A stretch of 31,186 nucleotides of DNA from Sphaeroforma arctica JP610 (lineage: Eukaryota > Opisthokonta > Ichthyosporea > Ichthyophonida), in assembly GCF_001186125.1 (NCBI RefSeq), contig NW_014039925.1:23026-54211 (forward strand), written 5' to 3'. The notes beneath the pieces were generated by a model. The model saw only the letters and a program-made list of their open reading frames with translations. It did no database searches and was not told the DNA's origin. The position numbers were made by a program, and so were the translations under genes. Positions 9,871 to 19,739 of this stretch are shown piece after piece; the first letter of the stretch is position 1; each line of letters opens with the position of its first letter.

Positions 9871-10038
9871 ATGTTACAAGCCTTTAACACACGTCGCTAT
9901 GATTTTCAAACATTATACGAGTCTGGACTAGCTTACACTACTGGCAAAGTAAAAGCATACACGCAGAGTTTAATTGCAGAGAGAACAGATCAACAAAATA
10001 CCATGGCCGAGGAATTGAATCGTGACATCGGAGTTTGA
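9871..10038 (+). CDS. Small ORF of 55 codons, unrecognised
   Basis: ATG to TGA with an in-frame TAA two codons before the start. The peptide begins MLQAFNTRRYDFQTLYESGL and ends EELNRDIGV. It is mixed in composition and mostly hydrophilic, with likely helical stretches, and lacks a signal peptide or membrane segment. It could be a short gene or a surviving piece of a transposon protein. I know of no family match. Confidence 0.3.
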   Translation: MLQAFNTRRYDFQTLYESGLAYTTGKVKAYTQSLIAERTDQQNTMAEELNRDIGV

Positions 10039-10380
10039 CATGTTGCTTGATATGTGCGGGTACGGGAAGCGCAGTATATTTAAATAACGAATTCACAGTG
10101 GTGGGCTGTGGTCAGTGGTGTTTGACTGTTTTTGTTGTTGATTTCCGATTTACTTTTATGCTCTCTACCAGTGAAAGTGAGTATTTTTGAGAGAGGTTGT
10201 AGATTCTAGAAAATGGTGTTCCCTGACCTAGCCCGCCAAAATGACAATGTTTCTATATAAAGTAAAGTAGAGTATCGTATCTAAAATTCTAATACGTTTT
10301 TCCGTTGCTCCTTTCGGCTGGGCCCGCGGAGGTCTCCAGTACTCAGTCGAGAATCGCGCTAGCTTATCCAGTTGGGAGCT

Positions 10381-10387
10381 AAAAAAA
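10381..10387 (-). terminator. Pol III terminator of tRNA-Ala
   Basis: Seven T residues on the minus strand directly follow the discriminator base, a standard RNA polymerase III stop. Confidence 0.85.
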
Positions 10388-10460
10388 TGGAGAATGAGAG
10401 AATCGAACTCCCGACTTCGTGCATGCAAAGCACGCACTCTACCAACTGAGTTAATTCCCA
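10388..10460 (-). tRNA. tRNA-Ala: tRNA-Ala (anticodon TGC)
   Basis: A 73-base cloverleaf without intron. D arm is ACTC/GAGT with loop AGTTGGTA. Anticodon stem is CGTGC/GCACG with loop TTTGCAT, giving anticodon TGC. T arm is GGGAG/CTCTC with loop TTCGATT. The acceptor has the G3-U70 wobble that marks alanine tRNAs, and the discriminator base is A. Internal A and B boxes are present. The outermost pair 1-72 is T-C, a mismatch. A T-run terminator follows at once. CCA is not encoded. Confidence 0.93.
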
Positions 10461-10464
10461 TATG

Positions 10465-11510
10465 GTTGTGGGCTCAAATTTATGTTTAAGAATGCGGAGG
10501 CCAACGAGGTGGCAGAGGCAAGCTCGAGATTCTTCATGCTGTACATAAGAGAAGGTTTGTCGAAAAGCCACTCGACATTGCCAGAATCGCGGACCATGGC
10601 AGGAACTACCTCATCAACATAAACGACAAGAATAAATCGCGTTCAGAGTGAAGCCAGTTGTATTCGTCCTGTTTGCTATGTATAAATCCGAGGTGACATA
10701 ATGTGCGGCCTATGTCCTGATTCCAAAGCCGGCCGGCTTGCTTGAGGCCGTAAAGGCTACGGAAGAGTCTGAGAATCTTATTGGGTGCGTAGTGGTCCAG
10801 CTCAACGTTACCCTTCGATGGAAACATGTAAACCGGGGTGTCAAGCTTGGCGTATTGGTAGGCGGTATTTAAATCGAAATGATGTACCGACCGATTTTGG
10901 AATGCTGCGGTAGCAAGGAAGGTACGGAGAGTAGAGGACGATGCGGTAGGGGCAAAAGTGTCCCAAAATAAGTCCCCGTGGAGTTGTTCATCTCCACGGG
11001 CGACCATGCGGGTCTTATAAACTGTTAAATCGCCATTTTCATCATGTTAACTGGTAAAAGCATACTTGGAATGGATGATTTTGGCGGTTGAGGGGACATC
11101 AGATAGAGGAATGGCATCGGCGAGGCTATTGCGGTCGTGAGCGGCTCGCTCCCGATCGATGGCGTCAGACCAGAAGTATCAGTCGGGAGGCTTGGATCTA
11201 AATCAACGGCATCTGCAAGTGTGAACTCAGGCTTTGTTGTAGAGATGAATGATTTGATTCGATGTTTGAGTTGGTGAATACGATAAGCTAGACGGCGTTG
11301 CTGGGATGAATTCATACGGCGGGAGAGAGTACGGCAAGGTACATTGGTCGGCGCACAGGATAAATGATCAGCTGGGATGAGGGGGATTTGTGCGCGTAGG
11401 GCGGCGGGTTCGGAATCAAAGAAGTCAGCGTTGGGACCGGGGGCATATACTGGAGTTGTGACGGGCGTATAAAATGCTGCGAGGTTAGAGTCGAATCCAA
11501 AAGCATGAGT
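10465..11510 (-). mobile_element. Broken Ty1/copia retrotransposon fragment (fossil)
   Basis: The minus strand carries the copia-type reverse transcriptase: motifs such as DTFAPTASSSTLR, HHFDLNTAY, LRLFRSLYGLKQAGR and a YVDE-type active-site region. The linker that precedes RT lies at about 11020-11510. Gag, protease, most of integrase, RNase H and both LTRs were not found. It is a partial fossil with at least two breaks in the reading frame, moderately old by look. It ends five bases upstream of the tRNA-Ala gene, as expected for elements that favour pol III gene flanks. The linker may extend into the C-rich (minus) repeat up to about 11990. Confidence 0.85.
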
Positions 11511-11535
11511 GACGTCGAGATTATCGTGGGGAAAG

Positions 11536-11880
11536 GGTATAGGGGAAGGGGGAGGTGGTATATGGGAATTGTGTGTAGTAGCGGAGGGGCTGGGTTTGTG
11601 GAGAAGAGGTATAGTGGAGGGGGGAGGTGATATATAGGAATTGTGTGTAGTAGTGGAAGGGCTGGGGTTGCGGAGAAGAGATATAGGGGAAGACGGAGAG
11701 TATATTGTGATGGCGTGATGAGGGGGTGGTTGGATGGGAATGGGAGTCGGCGGGGGTGGTTGGATGGGAATGGGAGTCGGCGGGGGTGGTATGGTGTGAC
11801 TATGGAGAAGAGGAATGGGAGTGGGCAGTGGGGGGTGTGGTATGTACTAAGGGTATTGGGGAGGGGGGGGGGGGTCTGTT
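11536..11880 (+). repeat. G-rich 72-bp and 30-bp tandem repeats
   Basis: A 72-bp unit (GGTATAGGGGAAGGGGGAGG ... GTGTGTAGTAG ... GAGAAGA) recurs near 11536, 11609 and, partly, 11681. A 30-bp unit built on GGGGGTGGTTGGATGGGAAT follows twice near 11720-11780. A run of twelve G lies near 11866. The strand asymmetry and spaced G-runs could form quadruplexes. It may be an expanded proline-coding part of the copia linker. Confidence 0.8.
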
Positions 11881-12084
11881 GTGTTGAGAGGGTATTTGAG
11901 AAGGGAAGGGCATACCACTTCGGGTTATCGTATGCGGAGATGCAGTGGAGTCGGTACTGTCAGAACTTGTTGGGGTGGTGGGGCTAACTGAGTGGGGACA
12001 AGGGGGGGGGCGTGGGCTGCACTTATATCAATAAATCAAAACAAACAAACACAAAACCCACGTGTACACACACTCTCTCTCTTT

Positions 12085-14084
12085 GTAGAGATAGATGGCA
12101 AGTCTATCACGTCGCTCAAAGCGGTACCCACACATATATCACTACTCAGACCACAATTAGAGAACAAGGTCTGCTATGTAGATGCTTCCTCTTTAGTTCA
12201 CTTGACTATGGAACGGTGCACACGAAATAACTTTATAAATTCACTATAGATTGCACACGGGATCCATGTCCACAACAATGGGGGAGGGGGGGGGGGGGGG
12301 AAGTAACAGAGCCGCGTACACAGGAAAAATCAACATATTTAGTCTATTCAACAGTACCTGCAGCAATATACTTGGCTGTACTCCAGTCTACGTATTCGAC
12401 GGTGATGTACCTCCAGCGAAACAGAAGGAGAAAGAAAAATGCACAGATGACGCGAAGAAAGCATTTTCCGAATTTTGAGAGCTGGATGGTAAAGGCCTGG
12501 CGGCAACGAAAGAAGGTATGAAAACGCTTTTGGCTGCGTGCATACGAACCTGGCAACAAACACGTATTGGTATAAGCAGTTGTGTAACCATGCGATGTGA
12601 GAAGTGGATTGCACCCTATGAAGCGGATGTTCAAATCATCTACTTATGTAGATTATCAAATAGAGAATGCTTTGTAGCATGTATATATTCCGACTTCTTA
12701 GTATATGAAGGTGGCGTAGACATTTGTTTTGGTCTGATCAATGAAGCTGCGAAGTATATGCTATCGTCTTTTATAATCTGTATGTTTTCTTATGATCACA
12801 GAAGACAGTTTCTTGACACTGAGCACCTGACGGATGCTATGTTTCTTGCAAGAGCTATCCTAAAAGGATGTGATTACATCAGACACCTGTACTCTTCGAA
12901 GGGGCCGGGGCCATTGTTTCGTATTCGAGTAGATAATTTATTAGTTAATATGAAGATGCATCTTAGTGACGCAAACAGAGAGTACGACGACGATGAAATG
13001 CTGAAAGCATTAAAAGCATGTCTCACGTCCGACAAGTATGTGCCGTGTGTGCGGTCATTTCGCCTGGCTTTGAATGCATTTAGGAATGCGTGAGTGTTTG
13101 ATATCTCGGGTACTAAATGTATCACCTTGAGAGGAGAAGACAGTCCAAAGGATGGATGTGTAGGAATTACTGGACACAATATAGACGACAGCGTCGCATT
13201 TGCATACAGTTCAGGAGAGTCCAATCCCATCAAGAAAATCCCTGAGGTTCTTGAAGATTTCGGTGTTTGTCCAATACCAGATGGTTTTAGACATACGTAT
13301 GTTGCGGTTGCTAAAGTAGATTAGTATCGTTATCCGGTTGTAACAAAGGGTACGATGTTGGAGTTTTTTTTTTGCTTTGCTACGTACGAGAAGGGCCAAA
13401 CCAGAACGGCTTCCCATGTAGCTGAGCCTAATGAGAAGGCGAACACTGCAGTCAGAGCTGCTAAATCTCTGTCTAAGTATAAGTGGGTGCAGTTGTGTTT
13501 TTCAGACTGTATTTCACGCTAATCATGAAACCTCAGTCACCGGACGAATACCTAGATCACAATTTCAAAATTTGACGCAGGCATATGCTAATATTGCTTT
13601 AAATAACGAAGGTAAATATTATGTTAAGAAAGGTTACTGCGTGTGTCCGTTATGTATCGAAGGGAAGTGCGTGCACGTGGCAGCACTGATATGGAGTACG
13701 GCGCAACAGGGTGCCAGGACTCGAGCAAATAAGCTTGAGAAATATCGCCATGATTCAGCCGTGACGAAAGCACCAAACGGTGAATCAGATGATGAAAATG
13801 TTGTGTGTACCAGTAGATTAGGCAATTGGGTCATACCATCAGGTAACGAAAAGATGGACTTGAGAATGGACCCCCACACAATTGCCGAGAGACAAGATGC
13901 GTTCGTACAACAAAGTGATGAAGCGAATACAGAACCCGATATACGGAAGCGGAAAGTACGCGAAGGCCTATGTCAGAAACAGTACTTAAAGGAGTGTATG
14001 AAATTTTCTGGATCCTTTATCGTATGCTGGGACACCGGAGGCGTTCGTAGTCATGCGCAACAATCATATAAAGCTGATAGATGA
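12085..14084 (+). pseudogene. EXO1/FEN1/XPG-like nuclease with C-terminal SWIM zinc finger
   Basis: After a pyrimidine-rich TTTGTAG acceptor come the XPG N-domain motifs KVCYVDASSLVHL and PVYVFDGDVPPAKQKE. The I-domain follows with WIAPYEADVQIIYL, YSDFLVYEGG and ILKGCDYI, closest to EXO1. Of the usual acidic residues, the first Asp of the DSD pair is Tyr here; the others seen are kept. Downstream the same protein appears to continue to a SWIM finger, KGYCVCPLCIEGKCVHVAAL (CxC...CxH). The frame is broken: TGA at 12476 and 13091, TAG at 13322, a frame change in the G-run near 12290 and another near 13490. Both TGA codons could be CGA with the CpG deaminated. The start is missing. In the cell it would have acted as a structure-dependent or 5' exonuclease, inferred from family only. 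Confidence 0.7.
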
Positions 14085-14199
14085 TGTGGCAGAATTTTAT
14101 AAACTAAATTGATTTAGGTTGAATAAAAAATATCGTTCACACATCACGTCAAACACAGGGCCAGATGATATCGGTAAGATAAAAAGCAAGTTACACTTG

Positions 14200-15737
14200 C
14201 TAATGAAACCGACATATTTCAGCTCGACGGCTAACTCGCTCTATATGTATGCGAGATGAAGTTATTTTCTTCGTTGTACGGTTTTCATCCCTTGTGAATT
14301 GTTGGTCTCTATTTAAGAGGGGCGGTACGTTATATGTACAGTCAGGCGGTAAAAGACTATATATGTGAAATCCTTTATCACCTATAACATATGATTTTCG
14401 CCATAATCTTCCAAACAGTTTGTCCCGATATAGCTCGGTGATATCGGGGTCGCTGATCTTACCAGGCATAAGGCGAGTAGCGAACACACAATGCGCTGCC
14501 CCTGAAATAGCTACCAATTACTCCGGGATATTGTGATGCTTGTAGTTGCTACACGAGGCTCTTTGTGTGTCTAAGTTAGACGAGGTTTCCAAGAAGTACT
14601 CTGTACAATCTATGACGAGTGCTGTATTTGGGTAATCTACCTCAAAATACGGTAACAGCCAGCGGTTGTTGATTCTTCGTCTAATAGCAAAAATCATGTG
14701 CTGGATGTCTGAAATAGGCATACATCACAAAATTTACCATTATTAAGTATGTTTGATACTGTTTGAGTACAGGACAGCCCAAATAAATGCATTACTACAC
14801 CCTGCTCTAAGTTATGACGAACACGGGCGAACCACATCACAATTGCATTCTCAAAAGTCCCAGATCTTCTCCCCGGTTCATACTTGGCTCCGAAGCTCTT
14901 CATCTGTGTCATAAACGCTCCAAATTTGCCTACTGATTGGAATCCGGTACAATATCTAGTCACCTCCCTCGTGCCTAGGATATAACCGTAAGAAAATATG
15001 TACACTCTCGTTTCTTTCATCATCGTAGCCATTTTGCTCATTTGGAATTGCATATGTTCAAGCTTGCCTGGTTGTGTATCTACCTCGTCTCGTAGTGTCA
15101 CTCCTAGTTTTGTTGCTGTCTTGATTGTTTGTTCCGCTTTTACACCATCAGCAACCATTTTTAGTATAGATTGGCTTGTTTCATCTAACTTCTTGATAGC
15201 ATTATGAAGCGCTATAGCTTGAGCTTCTAATCTGTGTTTCACCTCACTTATCGTCGTCTGGGGTGTATACATCTTTTTAGTATTGGCTGCTGTTGCAACA
15301 GGAACATTAATTCGTGTACAAATACGAAGTAGTGGTGTGTGCATCTTGTATCTGATCTCTAGTCATCTGTTCCCGAGTCCGTAAATTCTCTTGTTGTCTT
15401 TTTGCCGGTGTAGTGATCACTGTGGCATAATTTGTTGGTTGTTGAGGTGAGCTTACACCAAGTTGAAATGCAGTAGTGTGATTGTCGCTTGGCGGTGTAC
15501 TGAGGCGGGATGCAAGGTCCACGATTTCTAATGTAGGGTTTTAATTAGATCATGGAGCGTCGCGATCGATTTAAGCATATTTGCCCAGTCCTTGGATGAA
15601 ATATAGTATGTACCAGGCACATTGGTAGGAGTTGGTGCATTTTGCACCGACATTTCACCGGGAAAACTGGGAGCCCCAGCAAATAAAATTTGGGAGGATG
15701 GGGGAGCTTTTGGATTTTTTTTAATCCTTTTTTTCAT
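14200..15737 (-). pseudogene. DDE_4-type (HARBI/ISL2EU-like) transposase
   Basis: Read on the minus strand, an N-terminal Pro/Thr-rich and coiled region (15737-15010) leads to RYCTGFQSVGKFGAFM and RHNLEQGVVMHLFGLSCTQT, the helix-turn-helix expected before the catalytic core. The core has YPNTALVIDCTEYFLE (first D), GKISDPDITELY (second D) and SSRIHIERVSRR (E), in the right order and spacing. The DDE triad is thus intact. A TAA interrupts the core just before LVAISG (14518), and the N-terminal half changes frame near 15525 and 15310. At 14700-14735 a GT...AG stretch of 29 bases lies between VSNILNN and DIQHMIF; its removal keeps the frame. Confidence 0.8.
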
Positions 15738-15759
15738 CTTCTTTTTCTTGTCCGAGACT

Positions 15760-16320
15760 TAGACTTTCAGATCAAAGGGGGTCTGAAGATTTATATTTCC
15801 GTCTTTAATTCTACACTGGTGACCTCGGGGAAACTAAAAAGACGAAAAGGTTTTGTATTTTTCTCTTTCTCTCTTTACATGATTTCTATGGCCGAGAACT
15901 GTTCTTATTTGGTAAATTAGACAATCCAAACAAACCCAAATCTGAAAAAGAATGGACTGAGCATCAGCTTAGACTGAAAATTCATGTTTATCCTGCTTTA
16001 AAGAAGGTACGAGTATCTTCATAAACTCAAAAAAAGATGGGATGAGAAACACAATATCGCCCATTTGAAGAAAGGTGATTATGTAATCCTTTTATCAAGA
16101 GGATCTCATTAAACAAAACTCTCTGCATGATATGTTGAACCATATCGTATATCAAAAGCTCATAAAAATGGTTATGAACTAAATTGAACAAATTGAAGAA
16201 TTGAGGTATATGTTGGTTTGGAAGTTTCTTACATACAAAAATATAGAGAATATATATATATATGCTGGTTGCTGGTTTCATCTCTAAATAGTATATAGAG
16301 ACTCTCATAAAACATTGGTG
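15760..16320 (+). mobile_element. Broken integrase remnant of an LTR-type element (fossil)
   Basis: The + strand shows pieces like the C-terminal part of a Ty3/gypsy- or Maverick-type integrase: a WDEKHNIAHLKKGDYVIL stretch and a later HKNGYEL stretch. The region is AT-rich and has several breaks. No ends, LTRs or other parts were found. Family assignment rests on the GDYV and NGYEL landmarks only. Confidence 0.5.
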
Positions 16321-18180
16321 GTTGTATCATAGCCCTCTAGAAGGTCTCCGCAAAATTATCGATGTCGCAGAGATAACCTTTTTTTCCGCTCGAGACCTTA
16401 AATCTAGAGGGTGGGATGGGGTCATGGGGAGGGGTATAGCTATTGCTGTAGCTCATGTATTTATTATGCCATAGTTGTTTTTGAATTTGGAGGTGAGCAT
16501 TTTGGTATTCACGAGACCGGGTTTTATTTTATTTTAGAAATAATCAAATTGCAGAACAAGCGCCAAAATTGTACTGCCGCTGCGATCGCCCATAATGGCG
16601 GCATGCCAGCATGGCCCTCTCTCTGAGCCCCTGGGGTCGCTGGATTGTCGATTTGCGTCTCTGACTCTCTGCAAGTCCGCGACCGCGTGGAAAAGGCCGA
16701 ACAAAGGCTGCATCTTCTAAGTTCCTGGAGACTTTATCCAGTCTCCAGAGGTCCATGGATCGCCGATCATAACACTGATAAGTGATAACAGAATCAGATT
16801 CCACATATTTTGGCTTTTGCAGCTTTGAGACCGAATCTATTGGTGGTCGTCAAACAATGTTTATTCGGCTTATAGTATTGGTACATAAAATACACAAGCA
16901 AGGGTTTCTTTCTAAAATTCTGAATCCGAATTTTGATTAAAAAAATTTGATGATGAATATTTTGATGATGTCAGCCCTGTCTTGTCCAATGGAAAAATGT
17001 AAGTTTATCTTTTGAGGATGTATCATGTTTGGATGACATATATATGTCTTATTAAAATATAAAATGGCGGCAAATGCAAATTGCATTTGCCTAAAAACTT
17101 TGACAGAATTGAAAAGAATATACCTCAAGATTTATAAAACTCAATAGAAGTTTAAAAAACCTGATAAACCCCAGAATTAATTATTCGCGTTGTGCTTGCA
17201 CAACTGTGAGGGAGGGGGGTTGCTGGCTTCTGGGAGATATAAAGATATAAAACCTCATATATTCAGGGCACAATAGTTTTCAAATATATGTACAATTCGG
17301 TCATATAGGACCGTCTTGCACCTTAAGAGCACTTGCTGCTAAGACAACACCATGGGGCGTTGTATTTTCTTATAGTCGACCGGGGCTATCAGAAGACCTC
17401 CAGACCGACTCTCGCTATGATTTGCTTGAAGTCCTAGTGAGGGCTTTTCTCCGAAATAAAACATTTCGTTTTCCCTCACTAGCAAATGAGATAAATATAT
17501 TCTAATAACGAAATCACGATAGGAGATACTTATCTTCCTCGTGCTAACTGATTACCCACAGTTACACACTAGGTGGCCCGGTTAATTGAATGCCAATCTA
17601 CACTTTCTTCGCGGCATCAAAAGTATCTAGACCGCAACCGGGCTACAACATGAATTTTACGATGATCGGGGTGAATTCATTCCGACAGGTATCGGCACAG
17701 CCATACATTCACGTACTGACCTTTATGCCAATACTCTTTAATGTGTTCAACAGAATTACAACACAATACCTTAATGTACTAACAATCTTAAGTATATCAC
17801 TATGATAACAATCATAAGCATACCACTATGATTGCCTGTAACACACGAGTATATAGGGTCCTTGGCCAAATATGCAGCGCAATCAGAGGGCAACAAACAA
17901 CAGGGAGTCAATATTCACACCGGTTCCGGTGACTACAATAATAGGTTACGAGTTCTACACGTTTCAGGTAACCCAGCTGGCGATCAGATATCGCCATGAT
18001 CATCAACAGATGCTAGCTCGGCTCGAGGCCAACATCGAGCGATTGTATCAATCACAGGATCAGGACCAACACAACAGAGCCACCACGAACTGATTTCACA
18101 ACGGAGGATCGCACAACATGCACTAGGGGATGCACGGCACGATAGGACAACGAATACATAAGTGCAGAACATACACCAAC
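16321..18180. other. No supported gene; AT-rich accessory DNA
   Basis: Short ORFs occur (for example 17590-17805 and 17872-18093, + strand), but none has a recognisable domain, good start context or splice support. The only structured item is the inverted repeat at 17421-17488. The stretch may be the remains of older insertions. Confidence 0.5.
17421..17488. repeat. Long imperfect inverted repeat (hairpin)
   Basis: Nested perfect arms: ATTTGC/GCAAAT on the outside, CTAGTGAGGG (17434-17443) against CCCTCACTAG (17473-17482), and CGAAAT/ATTTCG around an AAAAC loop. The RNA or single strand would fold into a stable hairpin with small internal bulges. No adjoining transposase ORF was found. Confidence 0.85.
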
Positions 18181-18181
18181 A

Positions 18182-18250
18182 ATACGGATAATATTATTTA
18201 TTTTCAAAATGGCCAGTAGGTATGATACACCAACAATAGGCGAACATACA
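18182..18250 (-). repeat. Isolated 3'-tail fragment of the local LINE family
   Basis: GGATAATATTATTTATTTTC followed by AAAATGGCCAGTAGGTATGA matches the 3' end of the LINE copy at 21664-21790 (GGGATAATAT.ATTTATTTC, AAAATGGCAAGTATGTATGA). The similarity stops after about 70 bases, so this is a very short insertion or a relic. Confidence 0.6.
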
Positions 18251-18596
18251 AAAAGCACATGCCACAGTATAGTACAGAGTGAGTACACAAATAGACTACA
18301 AAGCAATAACAATAAAGAAAGAAGACTACTATTGTTTTGGTTTCGAGTTTTGGTCTATGAGTTTTGCTTTTGTCTAATAGTATTGTCTTCTGGTCGGCCC
18401 AATCTCGTGATTTCATTGGCTGTAAACAGTAACTATATTTAGTAAAATGGTTGGTTTTGTTTGATTTCAAATTGAACTCGTGTAAGCACCTCGTGTATTG
18501 GCTTGGAACTTGTGGCAAAACTGTCGCAACTCGTAACTCAACTCGACGGTTTTTTTCGGGGTTGATTTTGCAACTCATTTTGAACCACGAGCTCCC

Positions 18597-19156
18597 CTAA
18601 AAAAAGACTCGTTGAGCAACTCGTTTACTCGGTATTGAAACCCATTCCTAAAAAGGTAAAACTCGTTGCTGAAACTTGTTCAATTGCCAAACTCGATCAT
18701 AACTTTTCAAACAATTTGATATCTGTACAATTTTTTTTGTCGGCTTGGCCACCCTTAATTGAAAGAAGAAAAAAACTGTCGTACCTGGCAATACAATATA
18801 CACAGAGGAAAAACCCTATTTGTGTATGCCCTACATGGGAAAGTCACTAGACGTACATGCACTTCCGCGTTCCAAAACTGGTCGTAAAACCAAACCCTCT
18901 AAAAAAAAACTCATTGAGTAACTCGTTTACTCAGTTTTATAACTCGTTCCAGGCCATTAACATCGTTGTTATAAACACATCCAATTTTCAGACTCGAGCA
19001 AATCATTTCAAACAATTCGATAGCTGTACATTTCTTTTGTCGAGAATAGCTTGATTCACCCCTAGCTAAAATAAAGTCCGTCGAGCCCGGCACTACAATA
19101 TTTATAGAGGAAATACCCGAAATGTACATGGCCTACACGAGAAAGTCACTATATGG
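18597..19156. repeat. Diverged two-copy direct repeat, about 300-bp period
   Basis: Copy one starts CTAAAAAAAGACTCGTTGAG near 18597 and copy two CTAAAAAAAAACTCATTGAG near 18898. Both continue with CAACTCGTTTACTC/TAACTCGTTTACTC, TTTCAAACAATT, GATA.CTGTACA, TTTTGTCG, an ATAGAGGAAA-like stretch, and GAAAGTCACTA at the end. No coding frame is shared. The family is unknown. Confidence 0.75.
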
Positions 19157-19337
19157 TTCGGTGGTGTCTCATAAACTATATATGTACATACAAATTTACG
19201 GGTACGTTTTCTAATTTCCCGATCAAATTCTCTAAATACGATTTTCAATTCCTTTCTCCTATTTATTGCGATTAAATTTATTAAAAAGTACATTTAAAAA
19301 GACTTTTTATGTACATTTGGTTAATTTCCAGGGCTGT

Positions 19338-19393
19338 TTTAGGGTTTAGGCTCTACCATTGGGTGAGAAATAAAACATGTTTTAGGGTTTAGT
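19338..19393 (+). repeat. Interstitial TTTAGGG motifs at the gap edge
   Basis: TTTTAGGGTTTAGG and, 45 bases later, TTTTAGGGTTTAGTG. TTTAGGG is a common telomere repeat, but only one or two units occur per site, and sequence continues beyond the gap, so this is not a telomere end. Confidence 0.5.
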
Positions 19394-19395
19394 GA

Positions 19396-19689
19396 NNNNN
19401 NNNNNNNNNNNNNNNNNNNNNNNNNNNNNNNNNNNNNNNNNNNNNNNNNNNNNNNNNNNNNNNNNNNNNNNNNNNNNNNNNNNNNNNNNNNNNNNNNNNN
19501 NNNNNNNNNNNNNNNNNNNNNNNNNNNNNNNNNNNNNNNNNNNNNNNNNNNNNNNNNNNNNNNNNNNNNNNNNNNNNNNNNNNNNNNNNNNNNNNNNNNN
19601 NNNNNNNNNNNNNNNNNNNNNNNNNNNNNNNNNNNNNNNNNNNNNNNNNNNNNNNNNNNNNNNNNNNNNNNNNNNNNNNNNNNNNNNNN
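19396..19689. other. Assembly gap
   Basis: A run of 294 N. The sequences either side (an AT-rich repeat to the left, LINE remains to the right) suggest a repeat that could not be assembled. Confidence 0.99.
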
Positions 19690-19739
19690 AGAGCTAAGTC
19701 ATCAAGTTGCTCAAATTACTCTCGGGGTTTTGGTAATAT

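Larger units (their letters stand above)
12085..15740. mobile_element. Decayed DNA transposon: nuclease-SWIM gene and DDE_4 transposase, convergent
   Basis: Two genes face each other with about 115 bases between their 3' ends: an EXO1-like nuclease with a SWIM finger (+) and a DDE_4/HARBI-like transposase (-). Known ISL2EU-type elements pair a related transposase with a YqaJ exonuclease protein. Here the partner would be a different nuclease type. Terminal inverted repeats and target duplications were not identified, so the true ends are unknown and the pairing is inferred from position. Left of it lies a copia fossil, right of it an integrase fossil, so the ends may be overwritten. Confidence 0.5.

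Noticed and set aside
12476-13093. Reassigned or read-through TGA codons in the nuclease
   Set aside because: Further stops and frame changes occur in the same gene, and the host hydrolase appears to use TGA as its stop, so decay is the simpler reading.
19338-19393. Telomere end
   Set aside because: There are only one or two TTTAGGG units per site, and ordinary sequence continues on the other side of the gap.
19392-19697. ORF across the gap
   Set aside because: It consists of N.
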